From Bacillus sp. J37 (lineage in GTDB: Bacteria; Bacillota; Bacilli; Bacillales; Bacillaceae): DNA of 64,000 nucleotides. Shown here piece after piece: positions 16,105 to 24,670 of the stretch (its first letter is position 1; every line of letters begins with the position of its first letter). The stretch lies in contig NZ_JAEK01000013.1 in assembly GCF_000518865.1 (NCBI RefSeq), positions 1 through 64,000 of the forward strand. The letters are read 5' to 3'. The notes below the pieces were generated by a model, which ran no database searches, was not told where the DNA came from, and was given only the letters and a program-made list of their open reading frames with translations. A program made the position numbers and the translations under genes.

Positions 16105-16126
16105 TGTCCGGAACTGTTTCCGGACA
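16105..16126. repeat. Inverted repeat between convergent genes
   Basis: TGTCCGGAA and TTCCGGACA form a perfect 9-bp stem with a 4-nt loop between the GNAT and WYL genes. No T run follows on either side, so terminator function is uncertain. Confidence 0.5.
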
Positions 16127-16146
16127 AACAATGTCTTGAAGGCGCC

Positions 16147-17082
16147 TTAATCTTCATACATAGTTAAAATCTCTTCAGCTTGTCTTCGTAAACCATCTAT
16201 TAATTCCATTGGTTCTATTATTCGTGCATGACGTCCAAGTCTTAAAAATAGGGGTGTTATAAAACCAAGTTCTTCTCTATCAATGATTGTATCTATGTAA
16301 CCAGTTCCATCTTCTTGTGTGACAACAAAACCTTCAAAATAAGGAACACTTTTACATTGGCGTACGCCCTCCATTGTTAAGTTTACTTGCAATCGAATCG
16401 GTTTTTTTACTTCATGAAAGTCGAACCAATCTTCTAAACTCATGAATTCATCTTCATTTTTTTCGGTTGATAAAATTGAATGAATACGATCTATACGAAA
16501 TAGTAAAATTTTTTTCTTATCATAATCGTAAGCAGGCAAATACCATAATCCATCATGTGCATAAACACCGATTGGACGAATGTGTTTTTCCCTTACTCCT
16601 GTTTTAGATTCATATTGAATATGTACATCTCGATTCTCAATAGAATACTCTAACATTTCATTTAATAATGGCGAATCAATTGTTCGCTTAGGGTTCCAAA
16701 ATGCAATATGTGAACGAATTTTATCTACTTTTGATTTTGCTTCACTTTGAAGTGAGTTATATAATTTATGTTCAATCGAGGTAATTTCAGCCTCAAATGG
16801 CAAACTTCGATAATATTTTAGCGATTGAAAGGCAAAGAATATTGAAACGGCTTCTTCTTCAGTAAATAAAATAGGGGGAAGAAACGAATTTGTTAATACG
16901 GTATAACCCCCATTACGTCCTTGTTCAGCATAAATCGGCAATCCTAAATCACATAAATCTACTATGTATCGATGTACAGTACGAATAGATATTTGGAATT
17001 CATCTGCTATTTCCTGAGCTGTAAATTTTTTTTTAGCCGTAACAAACAGCAGAATATCTAATAGTCGCTTGGATTTTGCCAT
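16147..17082 (-). CDS. YafY-type HTH/WYL-domain transcriptional regulator
   Basis: The protein has 311 residues. An N-terminal HTH_11 domain (SKRLLDILLFVTAKKKFTAQ, EIADEFQISIRTVHRYIVDL) is followed by the middle linker region and a WYL domain (about residues 140-220; GVYAHDGLWYLPAYDYDKK, LLFRIDRIHSI), then a WCX extension. WYL domains bind small ligands or nucleic acid and control metabolic or defence genes. ATG 17082 follows AAAAAGGTGAG. It is divergently transcribed from the DHFR-like gene 118 bp away, which is therefore its likeliest target. Confidence 0.88.
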   Translation of the reverse strand: MAKSKRLLDILLFVTAKKKFTAQEIADEFQISIRTVHRYIVDLCDLGLPIYAEQGRNGGYTVLTNSFLPPILFTEEEAVSIFFAFQSLKYYRSLPFEAEITSIEHKLYNSLQSEAKSKVDKIRSHIAFWNPKRTIDSPLLNEMLEYSIENRDVHIQYESKTGVREKHIRPIGVYAHDGLWYLPAYDYDKKKILLFRIDRIHSILSTEKNEDEFMSLEDWFDFHEVKKPIRLQVNLTMEGVRQCKSVPYFEGFVVTQEDGTGYIDTIIDREELGFITPLFLRLGRHARIIEPMELIDGLRRQAEEILTMYED

Positions 17083-17199
17083 TTTTCTCACCTTTTTTCG
17101 TTAATCATGCCATTACTTGTCATGTTTTACAGTTAGTATAGTGTATACCTTATGGTTTTATCAATAAGGGAAATTCTATAAGAAAAAGGAGATCAAAGG

Positions 17200-17733
17200 A
17201 TGTCACGTGAAATTGTTTTATACATTGCCGCAAGTTTAGATGGATTTATTGCGAAAGAAGATGATGACTTACAATGGTTGGAAGATACAGAAGGGGAAGG
17301 GGATGCTGGATACCAAGACATGTATCAATCCATTGATACAGTGATCATGGGGAAAAAGACGTATGATTATATAGTAAAACATTTGAACCCATATCCTTAT
17401 CCTGATAAAAAATGCTATGTCTTCTCCACTACTGAAAAAGGTTCAAATGAATATGTGGATTTTGTGAATGAAGATGTAGTTGAATTTACCAAAAAGTTAA
17501 AAGTACAAGAAGGTTCCAAAATATGGATGGTCGGTGGAGGATGCTTACTTGATTCTTTTTTAAAAGAAAATTTAATTGACGAATATATCATTACGGTCAC
17601 ACCTCATATTTTAGGATCGGGTATCCCCTTATTTAAAGAAAAGAAACCACAAATTGATTTGAATTTAATTGATATAAAACGGTTTGGACAGTTTGCACAA
17701 TTATATTATAAGGTGAATCAAGGTAAGAAATAA
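17200..17733 (+). CDS. Dihydrofolate-reductase-family protein (RibD C-terminal domain type)
   Basis: The protein has 177 residues and the RibD_C/DHFR fold (PF01872): REIVLYIAASLDGFIAKEDD, TVIMGKKTYDYIV, KCYVFSTTEKG, KIWMVGGGCLLDSFLKENLI (NADPH-binding GGG) and TPHILGSGIPLF. Such YyaP/YwjB-like proteins are presumed NADPH reductases, but their substrate is not established. The gene diverges from a WYL regulator, suggesting it is under that regulator's control. GGAGATCAAAGG precedes ATG 17200. Confidence 0.88.
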   Translation: MSREIVLYIAASLDGFIAKEDDDLQWLEDTEGEGDAGYQDMYQSIDTVIMGKKTYDYIVKHLNPYPYPDKKCYVFSTTEKGSNEYVDFVNEDVVEFTKKLKVQEGSKIWMVGGGCLLDSFLKENLIDEYIITVTPHILGSGIPLFKEKKPQIDLNLIDIKRFGQFAQLYYKVNQGKK

Positions 17734-17757
17734 CTTGGCGGCATCCGTTTCTCGATC

Positions 17758-17788
17758 GAGCGCTTTTCTTGAATGAAGAAAGGCGCTT
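17758..17788 (+). terminator. Hairpin after the DHFR-like gene
   Basis: AGCGCTTTTCTT pairs with AAGAAAGGCGCT (12 bp with one G-T pair). TATTTCAGTTT follows, a weak T tract. Confidence 0.55.
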
Positions 17789-17851
17789 ATTTCAGTTTCG
17801 GACTAATTGGTGTATAGTAAAAAGAAAAATTTTCCTTAATGGGAGGATGCT

Positions 17852-18355
17852 ATGGAAAAGATAGAATATGAGTGGGTAAAACAAACACGACAAACTTTAC
17901 TAGAACAATGCAGAGAATTGACTGAAGATGAATTTACAAAAGAATTTGAATTTGGTTTTCAGAGCATTAGAGATACTTTCGTTCATGTGGCAGGCTGCTA
18001 TCATGCATGGCTAGGTTCATTTGTGCTTTCAGAAACAACTTGTCCCTTATTAACAAAGGAAGTAATTAACAATATGAAGGTAGATGATATTCAATGCTAT
18101 TTTAAACAAGCGGATGAATATGTAGAGAGTATATTAGAGCAATTCAGAAACAAATTTGATGATCCTATTGAAAAAGAGCCTTCTTGGAAAGCAGGCAGTG
18201 GATGTATTAGAAAAACGCCACATCAGTTACTATTTCATTCAATTACACATGAATCCCATCATAAAGGACAAATTGCTGCAATGATCCGATTGCTTGGGTA
18301 TATTCCTAGCAATACTGACATATTGGGGTTGTCTGAAATGAATTTCGTAAAATAA
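17852..18355 (+). CDS. DinB-family four-helix metalloprotein
   Basis: The protein has 167 residues in the DinB/YfiT-like fold (PF05163). The three metal-binding histidines appear in order: FVHVAGCYHAWLG (about residue 47), then HQLLFHSITHESHHKGQIAAM with the paired histidines near residues 135-139. LGYIPSNTDI closes the protein. Members include bacillithiol transferases and damage-inducible proteins of unknown function; nothing here narrows it further. GGGAGGATG is the ribosome site. Confidence 0.88.
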   Translation: MEKIEYEWVKQTRQTLLEQCRELTEDEFTKEFEFGFQSIRDTFVHVAGCYHAWLGSFVLSETTCPLLTKEVINNMKVDDIQCYFKQADEYVESILEQFRNKFDDPIEKEPSWKAGSGCIRKTPHQLLFHSITHESHHKGQIAAMIRLLGYIPSNTDILGLSEMNFVK

Positions 18356-18423
18356 ACATTAGCTTGTCTTCTTCGAATGTGAATTTATACTAATCTACTA
18401 TAATTTAAAAAGGTGGTTGAGAA

Positions 18424-18648
18424 ATGGATAAAAGAGTTCTTTTCGACTTTGAAATTGAGTTTACGAATGGTGGCGGAATACAAGGGCAGGAATTCCGTCT
18501 TGATATTGAGGGAAATGATATTTCTGACGAAGAATTAGCAAGGTATATTGTAGAGGATATGAGATTATTAATGGTCGGTGAAGTGCGCATACTTAACAAG
18601 AAAATAATAAATGAAAAACATAAACGAAATCTTGATAACCGGAAATAA
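18424..18648 (+). CDS. Small conserved-looking protein, function unknown
   Basis: This 74-residue soluble protein begins KRVLFDFEIEFTNGGGIQG and continues GQEFRLDIEGNDISDEELAR, DMRLLMVGEVRIL, ending in a basic tail. The regular alternation suggests a small alpha/beta domain. I do not recognise the family. AAAGGTGG precedes ATG 18424, and a strong terminator follows, so it is a complete single-gene unit. Confidence 0.65.
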   Translation: MDKRVLFDFEIEFTNGGGIQGQEFRLDIEGNDISDEELARYIVEDMRLLMVGEVRILNKKIINEKHKRNLDNRK

Positions 18649-18670
18649 TGATCTATACACTCTACATGAT

Positions 18671-18705
18671 AGAAAAGCTGCCTAATGAGGTAGCTTTTCT
18701 TTTTT
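18671..18705 (+). terminator. Rho-independent terminator
   Basis: AGAAAAGCTGCCT pairs with AGGTAGCTTTTCT around a 3-4-nt loop (one mismatch) and runs into a T tract. Confidence 0.85.
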
Positions 18706-18889
18706 GAAGCTTCTATGAGGAACTAGCTCAACTTATTCTAAAAAGGAAAATGTAGTCCTCTTCAGAAGGGTGTTAGTTAATAAAATGGTGAATGTTAATG
18801 ATTTGTGACAGAATGACAATTATAGTTTACATTATGTAAAATATACTTTACTCTGTGAATAAGAAGACAAAAGGAGACTGAGTAAAACC

Positions 18890-19090
18890 ATGTTGAAAAA
18901 TTCTGTGCGTGAATTGCGGGCTAGATTTCGATTAACTCAACAGGATTTAGCAGAAAAGATTGACGTTTCAAGGCAAACAATTGGATTAATCGAAAAAGGA
19001 GATTATTCTCCATCTGTTACTCTGGCATTAAAAATGGCGAATGTATTCCAAGTCCCTGTTGAACAAATATTTTACTTAGAAGGAGAATGA
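18890..19090 (+). CDS. Xre-family HTH regulator
   Basis: A 66-residue single-domain Cro/CI-type HTH: VRELRARFRLTQQDLAEKID, VSRQTIGLIEKGDYSPSVTL, ALKMANVFQVPVEQIFYLEGE. This is the short YozG/YvaO-like class that often regulates an adjacent membrane protein. AAAGGAGAC precedes ATG 18890, and the next gene begins 3 bp after its stop codon. The product probably controls the three-gene unit it heads. Confidence 0.9.
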   Translation: MLKNSVRELRARFRLTQQDLAEKIDVSRQTIGLIEKGDYSPSVTLALKMANVFQVPVEQIFYLEGE

Positions 19091-19093
19091 TTC

Positions 19094-19519
19094 ATGTTAA
19101 AAAGTATTTATCAATCCCCGATATTTAATGCGGTGCTTTTATTAGTGTTTGGAATGATTATGCTTGGGAACCATTATTCAGACGATGTTCCCAGTTGGTT
19201 AAATGTTGACCCTTTAGTACTAGGGATTCCAATTCTAATACTGATCTTAGCTATACCCCTGCATAATATGAAAAATCCTAAAAATAAGGTAAAACCTACA
19301 TTAATACCTATGGAATTTAAAGAGCAAGATGAAGGGCTTCAATGGATTACTTATAAGGCAACTAGAAAGGTTTATATATTCTTTGCATCTTTTCTCCCAA
19401 TTGCGATAGCGCTTACAGCCTATCTTAACCACATACCCTATTTTCCGGTTATCCTTTTAACCGGAATGGCCATCGTACAATATTTAGTGTTTTGGTTAGA
19501 ACATAAAAAACATAAATAG
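19094..19519 (+). CDS. Four-helix membrane protein partnered with the Xre regulator
   Basis: The protein has 141 residues and four predicted membrane segments (AVLLLVFGMIMLGNH, LVLGIPILILILAIPLH, VYIFFASFLPIAIALTAYL, FPVILLTGMAIVQYLVFWL) with a charged central loop. I do not recognise the family. The gene lies 3 bp after the Xre gene and 13 bp before the CPBP protease gene. Paired Xre/membrane proteins of this size are common in Firmicutes, and some relate to stress or bacteriocin immunity; that role here is inference. Confidence 0.7.
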   Translation: MLKSIYQSPIFNAVLLLVFGMIMLGNHYSDDVPSWLNVDPLVLGIPILILILAIPLHNMKNPKNKVKPTLIPMEFKEQDEGLQWITYKATRKVYIFFASFLPIAIALTAYLNHIPYFPVILLTGMAIVQYLVFWLEHKKHK

Positions 19520-19532
19520 ACGGGGGGCACGG

Positions 19533-21065
19533 ATGATGGATAAGCAGATGTTGGTTTCTCTCATACTGCTAGCTACTGCATTAGAAATTTTTATTCTGTT
19601 TTTACTTATAAAATATAAACAAGGAAAAATCGAAAAAAATCCGTTGATCACAATTTTTGTAAAAGAGTGGAAAATTTTATACTATGCTTTTTTTCGATGG
19701 AAAATATCGGACAATAATAACAGGTTTTTTTTACACAAGAACTCAGCATATTTCTGGTTATTTATTGCACTCCTCCATGAACAAGTTATAGAAATGATTG
19801 TATTTCATATATACTTAAAAAAAGTAGATCCATCATATGCCAATATCATGTCTGCCCTTCATATATATAGCATTATCTATATGATTGGGGATTCCAATTG
19901 GGTAAGAAACACTCCTATACGAATAAAAAATAATGAAATTGAAATGAAGATAGGTGCGAGGAGAGAGCTTTCATTTCATATATCTGATATTGAGTCCGTT
20001 CAAACGGCACAGCTTTTATATACTTCCAAAGGTGGGATTATTCATGAGAAAGGTGTGTTTCATGCAACTTCATTTCCTAGAGTACTGACTAGAATATTCG
20101 GAATATCTGATGAGCTAAGGCGTGAAATTATCTTTAATAAACCTATTTATTATACTGGCTATTTTGGTTTGAAAAAACAGATTAATAAAGTACTAATCTA
20201 TAGTAAGGATTCAGACAGACTAGCAGCTGTTCTGGAAGAAAAAATGAAAGATTATGAAGTAAGTAGAAATGAAAATAATCAAGATGTTCAGAAAGTAGTA
20301 ACAAATAAAAAGCAATCCATTATCAACTGGAAAATCTATTTTTTATTGTTATTTTTGAATGTTGTAGGAGCTTTAGCTCTAGCTCCTTACGCTATAGCTA
20401 GAGAGGGACTTCATATTGAAATGGGAGTTTCGAAATGGCTTTTTACACTTGTTTTTTCTGGACAAATGTTAGTAGAAGGTGCAGTCTTGATCTTTTTTGC
20501 ATTATTAATGGGGAATGTTATTGGGGTTAAATTACCAATTTTCACCTCGTTAACTCGTAAGGAAAAGGTTCAAAGTCATGATCTGAAAAATTTGGGGTTT
20601 GCATTAGTATATGGAGTAATAACTTCTATTGTTATTATGATTGTCAGTTATTTTATTTCAAACCAACTTGGAATTGATAATTCTTTTATTAATGAACCGG
20701 TGTGGTGGCTGGGAATTTTAGGTTCCTTTGGGGCTGGTGTCACAGAAGAAACAATATTCCGGCTCTTTTTCGTTACTTTTTTATTGTGGATAGCTTCCGC
20801 ATTATGTAGAACGAAGGGTTCAACAACTTCTGCGAAATGGATAGCGATTGTACTAGCATCATTAGTCTTTGGACTTTTACATTATGGAGTTGCTGCATCT
20901 ACTTATGAGATGACATTGGGTCTATTTTTAGGAATGCTCCTTATAAACGGCATTGGTGGGATTACTTTTGGAGCACTTTTTGTTTATCGAGGTTTAGAGT
21001 CTGCGATGATTGCCCATTTTATTGCGGATGTCATGATTCATGCAGTGGCACCTTTATTCATTTAA
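19533..21065 (+). CDS. CPBP-family intramembrane metalloprotease with a long N-terminal region
   Basis: The protein has 510 residues. The last third is a CPBP/Abi domain (PF02517): the glutamate pair and arginine in EETIFR (near residue 407), the histidine in VFGLLHYG and a final HFIAD motif are the expected metal and catalytic residues. The N-terminal 250 residues contain one leading helix, further membrane segments and a polar section (IRIKNNEIEMKIGARRELSF) that I cannot assign. CPBP proteins process prenylated proteins or serve as bacteriocin self-immunity factors. Transcription with an Xre regulator fits a regulated stress or immunity unit. GGGGG precedes ATG 19533; ATG 19536 is equally possible. 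Confidence 0.82.
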   Translation: MMDKQMLVSLILLATALEIFILFLLIKYKQGKIEKNPLITIFVKEWKILYYAFFRWKISDNNNRFFLHKNSAYFWLFIALLHEQVIEMIVFHIYLKKVDPSYANIMSALHIYSIIYMIGDSNWVRNTPIRIKNNEIEMKIGARRELSFHISDIESVQTAQLLYTSKGGIIHEKGVFHATSFPRVLTRIFGISDELRREIIFNKPIYYTGYFGLKKQINKVLIYSKDSDRLAAVLEEKMKDYEVSRNENNQDVQKVVTNKKQSIINWKIYFLLLFLNVVGALALAPYAIAREGLHIEMGVSKWLFTLVFSGQMLVEGAVLIFFALLMGNVIGVKLPIFTSLTRKEKVQSHDLKNLGFALVYGVITSIVIMIVSYFISNQLGIDNSFINEPVWWLGILGSFGAGVTEETIFRLFFVTFLLWIASALCRTKGSTTSAKWIAIVLASLVFGLLHYGVAASTYEMTLGLFLGMLLINGIGGITFGALFVYRGLESAMIAHFIADVMIHAVAPLFI

Positions 21066-21145
21066 TACCTCTTGGTTTATATACTAGAATTGTTTACATA
21101 CATAAAAAAGAGGTCGACCAGTAAGGTTTGGGTGATCTCTAACAG

Positions 21146-21181
21146 AAAACGAGATGTCGAACAATCGACATCTCGTTTTTT
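21146..21181 (+). terminator. Rho-independent terminator
   Basis: AAAACGAGATGTCGA pairs perfectly with TCGACATCTCGTTTT around an ACAA loop, continuing into T residues. Confidence 0.9.
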
Positions 21182-21238
21182 GGTGTTTATAAGTTATACG
21201 ATTCTTAAAAATTTCAGGTAATTATTTTGAAGGGTTTC

Positions 21239-21255
21239 ACTTAGAACTAAGTTCT
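21239..21255. promoter_or_regulatory. Overlapping palindromes upstream of the amino-acid symporter
   Basis: ACTTAGAACTAAGTTCT contains two overlapping dyads, ACTTAG-N2-CTAAGT and AGAACT-N-AGTTCT, about 100 bp before the symporter start. It is a candidate operator with no recognised regulator. Confidence 0.4.
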
Positions 21256-21357
21256 GTTTTATCACGATATATTTAGGGTAAATTCATATAAAATTCCAAG
21301 TAGCTTGCTAACTTGTCATATGGGGTTCTAATAATTAAGCAGGAAGGATTGATTTTT

Positions 21358-22836
21358 TTGATAGATTTTATAAACTGGCTAAATAGTTACATTTGGAGTA
21401 ATTGGTTGGTTTTTGCCTTTTTAGGAATGGGTTTGCTTTACACTCTACTGACCCGTTTTGTTCAAATAAGGCTATTAAAGGACATGATTAGCTTGACGTT
21501 TGGCGGTGGAAGTTCAAAGGCTGGAGTTTCCTCCTTTCAAGCATTAGCAATGTCATTAGGCAGCCGAATTGGCACTGGAAATATAGCAGGTGTTGCAACG
21601 GCGATTGCTTTTGGAGGGCCTGGTGCTATTTTTTGGATGTGGGTAGCTGCACTATTAGGAAGTGCCACTTCTTTTATTGAAACAACTCTTACTCAAGTTT
21701 ATAAAAGAAAAATTGATGGGCAATACAGAGGTGGAACCCCATATTACATTGAAAAGGGATTAAAACAAAAGTGGATGGCAGTTGCATCCGCTGGTTTAAT
21801 TTTAATAGTCATGGGCTTTTTATGGCCTGGTGTTCAAGCTAACACGGTAGCGTTAACAATGAATAATGCATTTGGAATGTCTCCAGTCCTTACTGGGTTC
21901 ATGATTAGTATTCTACTTGGAATTATTATTTTTGGAGGAGTGAAGAGAATAGCTAAAGCTGCAGAAATAATAGTACCGTTCATGGCAATTGGCTACATAC
22001 TTGTATGTTTAATCATTCTTAGTTTAAATGTGACAAAAATACCTGAGGTGCTATCTCTTATATTCACAAGTGCTTTAAGCTTGAATTCTACTTTTGGAGG
22101 ATTGATGGGCTCTGCAATAGCTTGGGGAGTACAAAGAGGTGTCTATTCAAACGGTGCAGGGGTAGGGAGTGAAACATTCGAAGCAGGAGCAGCGGAAGTA
22201 TCTCATCCAGCAAAACAAGGGTTAGTCCAAGCGTTTTCTGTTTATATTGATACATTGATTATTTGCCCTGCAACAGCATTTATGATTTTAATCACAGGAA
22301 TGTATAATGTAAAACCAGAAGGGGGAAATCCGATCATTAACAATCTTGGAAATGTAGAACCCTCTGTTTATACACAGTTAGCAGTAGAATCTGTCTTACC
22401 AACGTTCGGAATGTCATTTTTGGCTATTTCCTTGTTTTTCTTCTGTTTTACCACACTCTTATCCTATTATTATAAAGCTGAGACTAATTTAGCCTTTCTG
22501 AAAAGTAATCAAATATTAAGGTCTAAATGGCTAGACATTTTCCTGAAAATGACCTTATTAGTAGCTGTCTTTTTTGGAAGCGTTAAGTCAGCAACTATTG
22601 TCTGGGCAATGGGAGATTTGGGCATGGGAGCAATGGCTTGGGTGAATTTATCGGTTATTTTTTTATTAACTAAACCTGCAATACGTGCTTTAAACGACTA
22701 TATACTACAAAAAAAATCAGGGAAAGACCCGGTATTTAGACCTGATCAGTTAGGGATTAAAGGAGCGGAATTTTGGGACGAAAAGTATAAAATGACCACT
22801 AGTCGGGAAATACAGCAAAAAAGGTCCATATCTTAA
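21358..22836 (+). CDS. Sodium:alanine/glycine symporter (AGCS family)
   Basis: The protein has about 492 residues with roughly ten transmembrane helices (PF01235). Signatures are SLGSRIGTGNIAGVATAIAF, PGAIFWMWVAALLGSATSF and AWGVQRGVYSNGAGVGSE, the residues that form the sodium and amino-acid sites in this family. It would import alanine, glycine or related amino acids with sodium. An upstream GTG/ATG-like extension is open, but AGGAAGG at 21341-21347 is best placed for TTG 21358, which also begins a typical AGCS N terminus (IDFINWLNSYIW). It is a single-gene unit ended by the hairpin at 22887. Confidence 0.9.
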   Translation: MIDFINWLNSYIWSNWLVFAFLGMGLLYTLLTRFVQIRLLKDMISLTFGGGSSKAGVSSFQALAMSLGSRIGTGNIAGVATAIAFGGPGAIFWMWVAALLGSATSFIETTLTQVYKRKIDGQYRGGTPYYIEKGLKQKWMAVASAGLILIVMGFLWPGVQANTVALTMNNAFGMSPVLTGFMISILLGIIIFGGVKRIAKAAEIIVPFMAIGYILVCLIILSLNVTKIPEVLSLIFTSALSLNSTFGGLMGSAIAWGVQRGVYSNGAGVGSETFEAGAAEVSHPAKQGLVQAFSVYIDTLIICPATAFMILITGMYNVKPEGGNPIINNLGNVEPSVYTQLAVESVLPTFGMSFLAISLFFFCFTTLLSYYYKAETNLAFLKSNQILRSKWLDIFLKMTLLVAVFFGSVKSATIVWAMGDLGMGAMAWVNLSVIFLLTKPAIRALNDYILQKKSGKDPVFRPDQLGIKGAEFWDEKYKMTTSREIQQKRSIS

Positions 22837-22886
22837 TAGAGAAAGACAGGAAAATGGAGAACAGCAGTTTTCTTGTGTCTAATAAT

Positions 22887-22927
22887 AAAAACAGCCTTTT
22901 AAACAATAGGTTTAAAGGGCTGTTTTT
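22887..22927. terminator. Bidirectional terminator between convergent genes
   Basis: AAAAACAGCCTTTTAAAC and GTTTAAAGGGCTGTTTTT form an 18-bp stem with one mismatch, bounded by A and T runs on the two sides. Confidence 0.85.
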
Positions 22928-22989
22928 ATGACAATAAGCTAACTAGCTAAACCATTTCAATTGATGACACGTTAGCGTTTATAATACAT

Positions 22990-24369
22990 TTAACCATTTT
23001 TCATCTTATCAATTTCTGAACGATATTTTTCAAGCGGATAATACTTCATACAAATAACAATTGCCAAGCAAATGATAGCAGGAATACCAAAACGAACAAA
23101 GTTCAAAGTAAACATGGTTGCGTCCGGCTGTTGTCCAATCGCACCTGGGATATATCCAGAAACAGCTAGTAATGCTAAAATCCCTGAATTGGTAATCGTG
23201 TTCCCGCATTTTTGCGCAAACCCTTTAAGAGAAGCGATCGTTCCATTCAATGATGTTTTTTCTTTTAAATAAATGAAGTCAATTGTATCATTTACTAAAA
23301 TATTCACCAATGCATTTGACATGGCACCAATAGCTGTAGCGATAAATGAGCAAACATATAAAACAATTAAGTTATCACCGAAAATAAAAGCGATTCCATA
23401 AAAAACAAATGTAATCAATTGTGTAATAAGCATGGCTCTTTGACCTGTTTTAAATATTTTTAAAGCGATTGGCATACAAACGACCATAGAGACCAGTGCA
23501 CCAATAGAAATGATTCCCATATATAATGAAATCAAATCAGGTCTGCCAATATAGTACATCATAAAATAAACAGATGAAGCGAACATAAAACCATATCCTA
23601 CAGCTGCCAAACACCAAACTAAAATAAGAGGATAAATTTCTTTATGCTTAAATAATTTCTTTAAGTCTTTTGTAAATGGATTTTTTTCAGAAGTAGTGAT
23701 GTATCTCTCTTTCGATGTAACAAATAATCCCCAAAAACAAAAGATTGTAATAATACCGTAAATGACCATTAAAGGAATATAACTTCCCCCGAAAAACCCA
23801 GTAAGCTGAGGTGTAAAGGTTGAGCCAATTGTAAAGGCAATGGCTGTGAAAGCAGCACCTAACGTAATGACACTATTACGTTCTTTATCATTTTTAGTGA
23901 CGGCAGGAAGTACGGCCATTTGCGGCATTGTTAAAGCCGTTGTACACATATTTAATAGAATATATAAGCCGCCTATATAAATAACTTTACCGATACCATC
24001 GATTCCAGTAGGGTTGATGAAAAGCAGGACACTTGCAATGACAAAAATAATAGGTACAAATAAGAAATATGGTCGGTAACGTCCCCATCTTGAGTTTGTT
24101 CGATCGGCAAGGGTTCCCATAACGGGGTCGTTTATGGAATCCCATAATGTAGCAACAAACATAATGCCTGCAGCAGCAGCTGCTGATATACCAACTGTAT
24201 CCGTCATATAGATGGAGAAGTAACTAGCAATTGTGGCTAGTACCAGCATATGGCCTCCATTAAGAGATGTAGCATGGAACCATTTAAAAGCTGTTGTAAC
24301 TTCTTTTTCTGAGTGCTGATTTGAGACAGTGACTTCTTGTTGTTGTGTTGTATTTGTTTGTATAGACAT
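22990..24369 (-). CDS. GPH-family (MFS) glycoside/sugar:cation symporter
   Basis: The protein has 459 residues with twelve hydrophobic segments. Motifs such as DSINDPVMGTLADRTNSRWG (GPH signature, about residues 78-97), RPYFLFVPIIF and KERNSVITLG place it in the glycoside-pentoside-hexuronide:cation symporter group (MelB/YicJ-like, PF13347). It would import a glycoside or sugar with sodium or protons. It is divergent from the alpha-L-rhamnosidase gene, with a shared regulatory region holding a 14-bp palindrome and a cre-like site. The likely cargo is therefore a rhamnoside or rhamnose oligomer. AAGGAGTG precedes ATG 24369. Confidence 0.88.
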   Translation of the reverse strand: MSIQTNTTQQQEVTVSNQHSEKEVTTAFKWFHATSLNGGHMLVLATIASYFSIYMTDTVGISAAAAAGIMFVATLWDSINDPVMGTLADRTNSRWGRYRPYFLFVPIIFVIASVLLFINPTGIDGIGKVIYIGGLYILLNMCTTALTMPQMAVLPAVTKNDKERNSVITLGAAFTAIAFTIGSTFTPQLTGFFGGSYIPLMVIYGIITIFCFWGLFVTSKERYITTSEKNPFTKDLKKLFKHKEIYPLILVWCLAAVGYGFMFASSVYFMMYYIGRPDLISLYMGIISIGALVSMVVCMPIALKIFKTGQRAMLITQLITFVFYGIAFIFGDNLIVLYVCSFIATAIGAMSNALVNILVNDTIDFIYLKEKTSLNGTIASLKGFAQKCGNTITNSGILALLAVSGYIPGAIGQQPDATMFTLNFVRFGIPAIICLAIVICMKYYPLEKYRSEIDKMKNG

Positions 24370-24420
24370 CTTTCACACTCCTTATCATTTGTTATAAACG
24401 GCATAGCTTTGAAAAATATC

Positions 24421-24434
24421 AACAAGCGCTTGTT
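24421..24434. promoter_or_regulatory. Perfect 14-bp palindrome between divergent catabolic genes
   Basis: AACAAGCGCTTGTT is fully symmetric with a central GCGC, as in LacI-family operators. It lies 51 bp upstream of the symporter start and 237 bp upstream of the rhamnosidase start. No LacI-type gene is in the window. Confidence 0.6.
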
Positions 24435-24453
24435 AAGTTGTTAATCGTATAGT

Positions 24454-24467
24454 AGCAAACGTTTACA
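24454..24467. promoter_or_regulatory. cre-like catabolite-repression site
   Basis: AGCAAACGTTTACA matches 12 of 14 positions of the CcpA consensus TGWAANCGNTNWCA, in the divergent promoter region of the glycoside locus. Confidence 0.5.
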
Positions 24468-24670
24468 TAGAAAACTATAGTCAAAACAAAGATGTCGTTT
24501 GCTCAAATCAAAGATCTGGTTATTATGACTCTTGAAAATAGTAAAGAAGGAAAATATAACTATAAAACTAAATCTTTGATTCGAGCAGTAATTTCTTTTA
24601 TTTCACTATTATATATTTGTTTTCGTTTTGTTAAGATGAAAACAAACAGAGAAAGAAAGGACCGAATAAA

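Noticed and set aside
18671-18705. Possible riboswitch after the small hypothetical gene
   Set aside because: A single simple stem with a T tract explains it as a terminator; no conserved riboswitch core was seen here or elsewhere.
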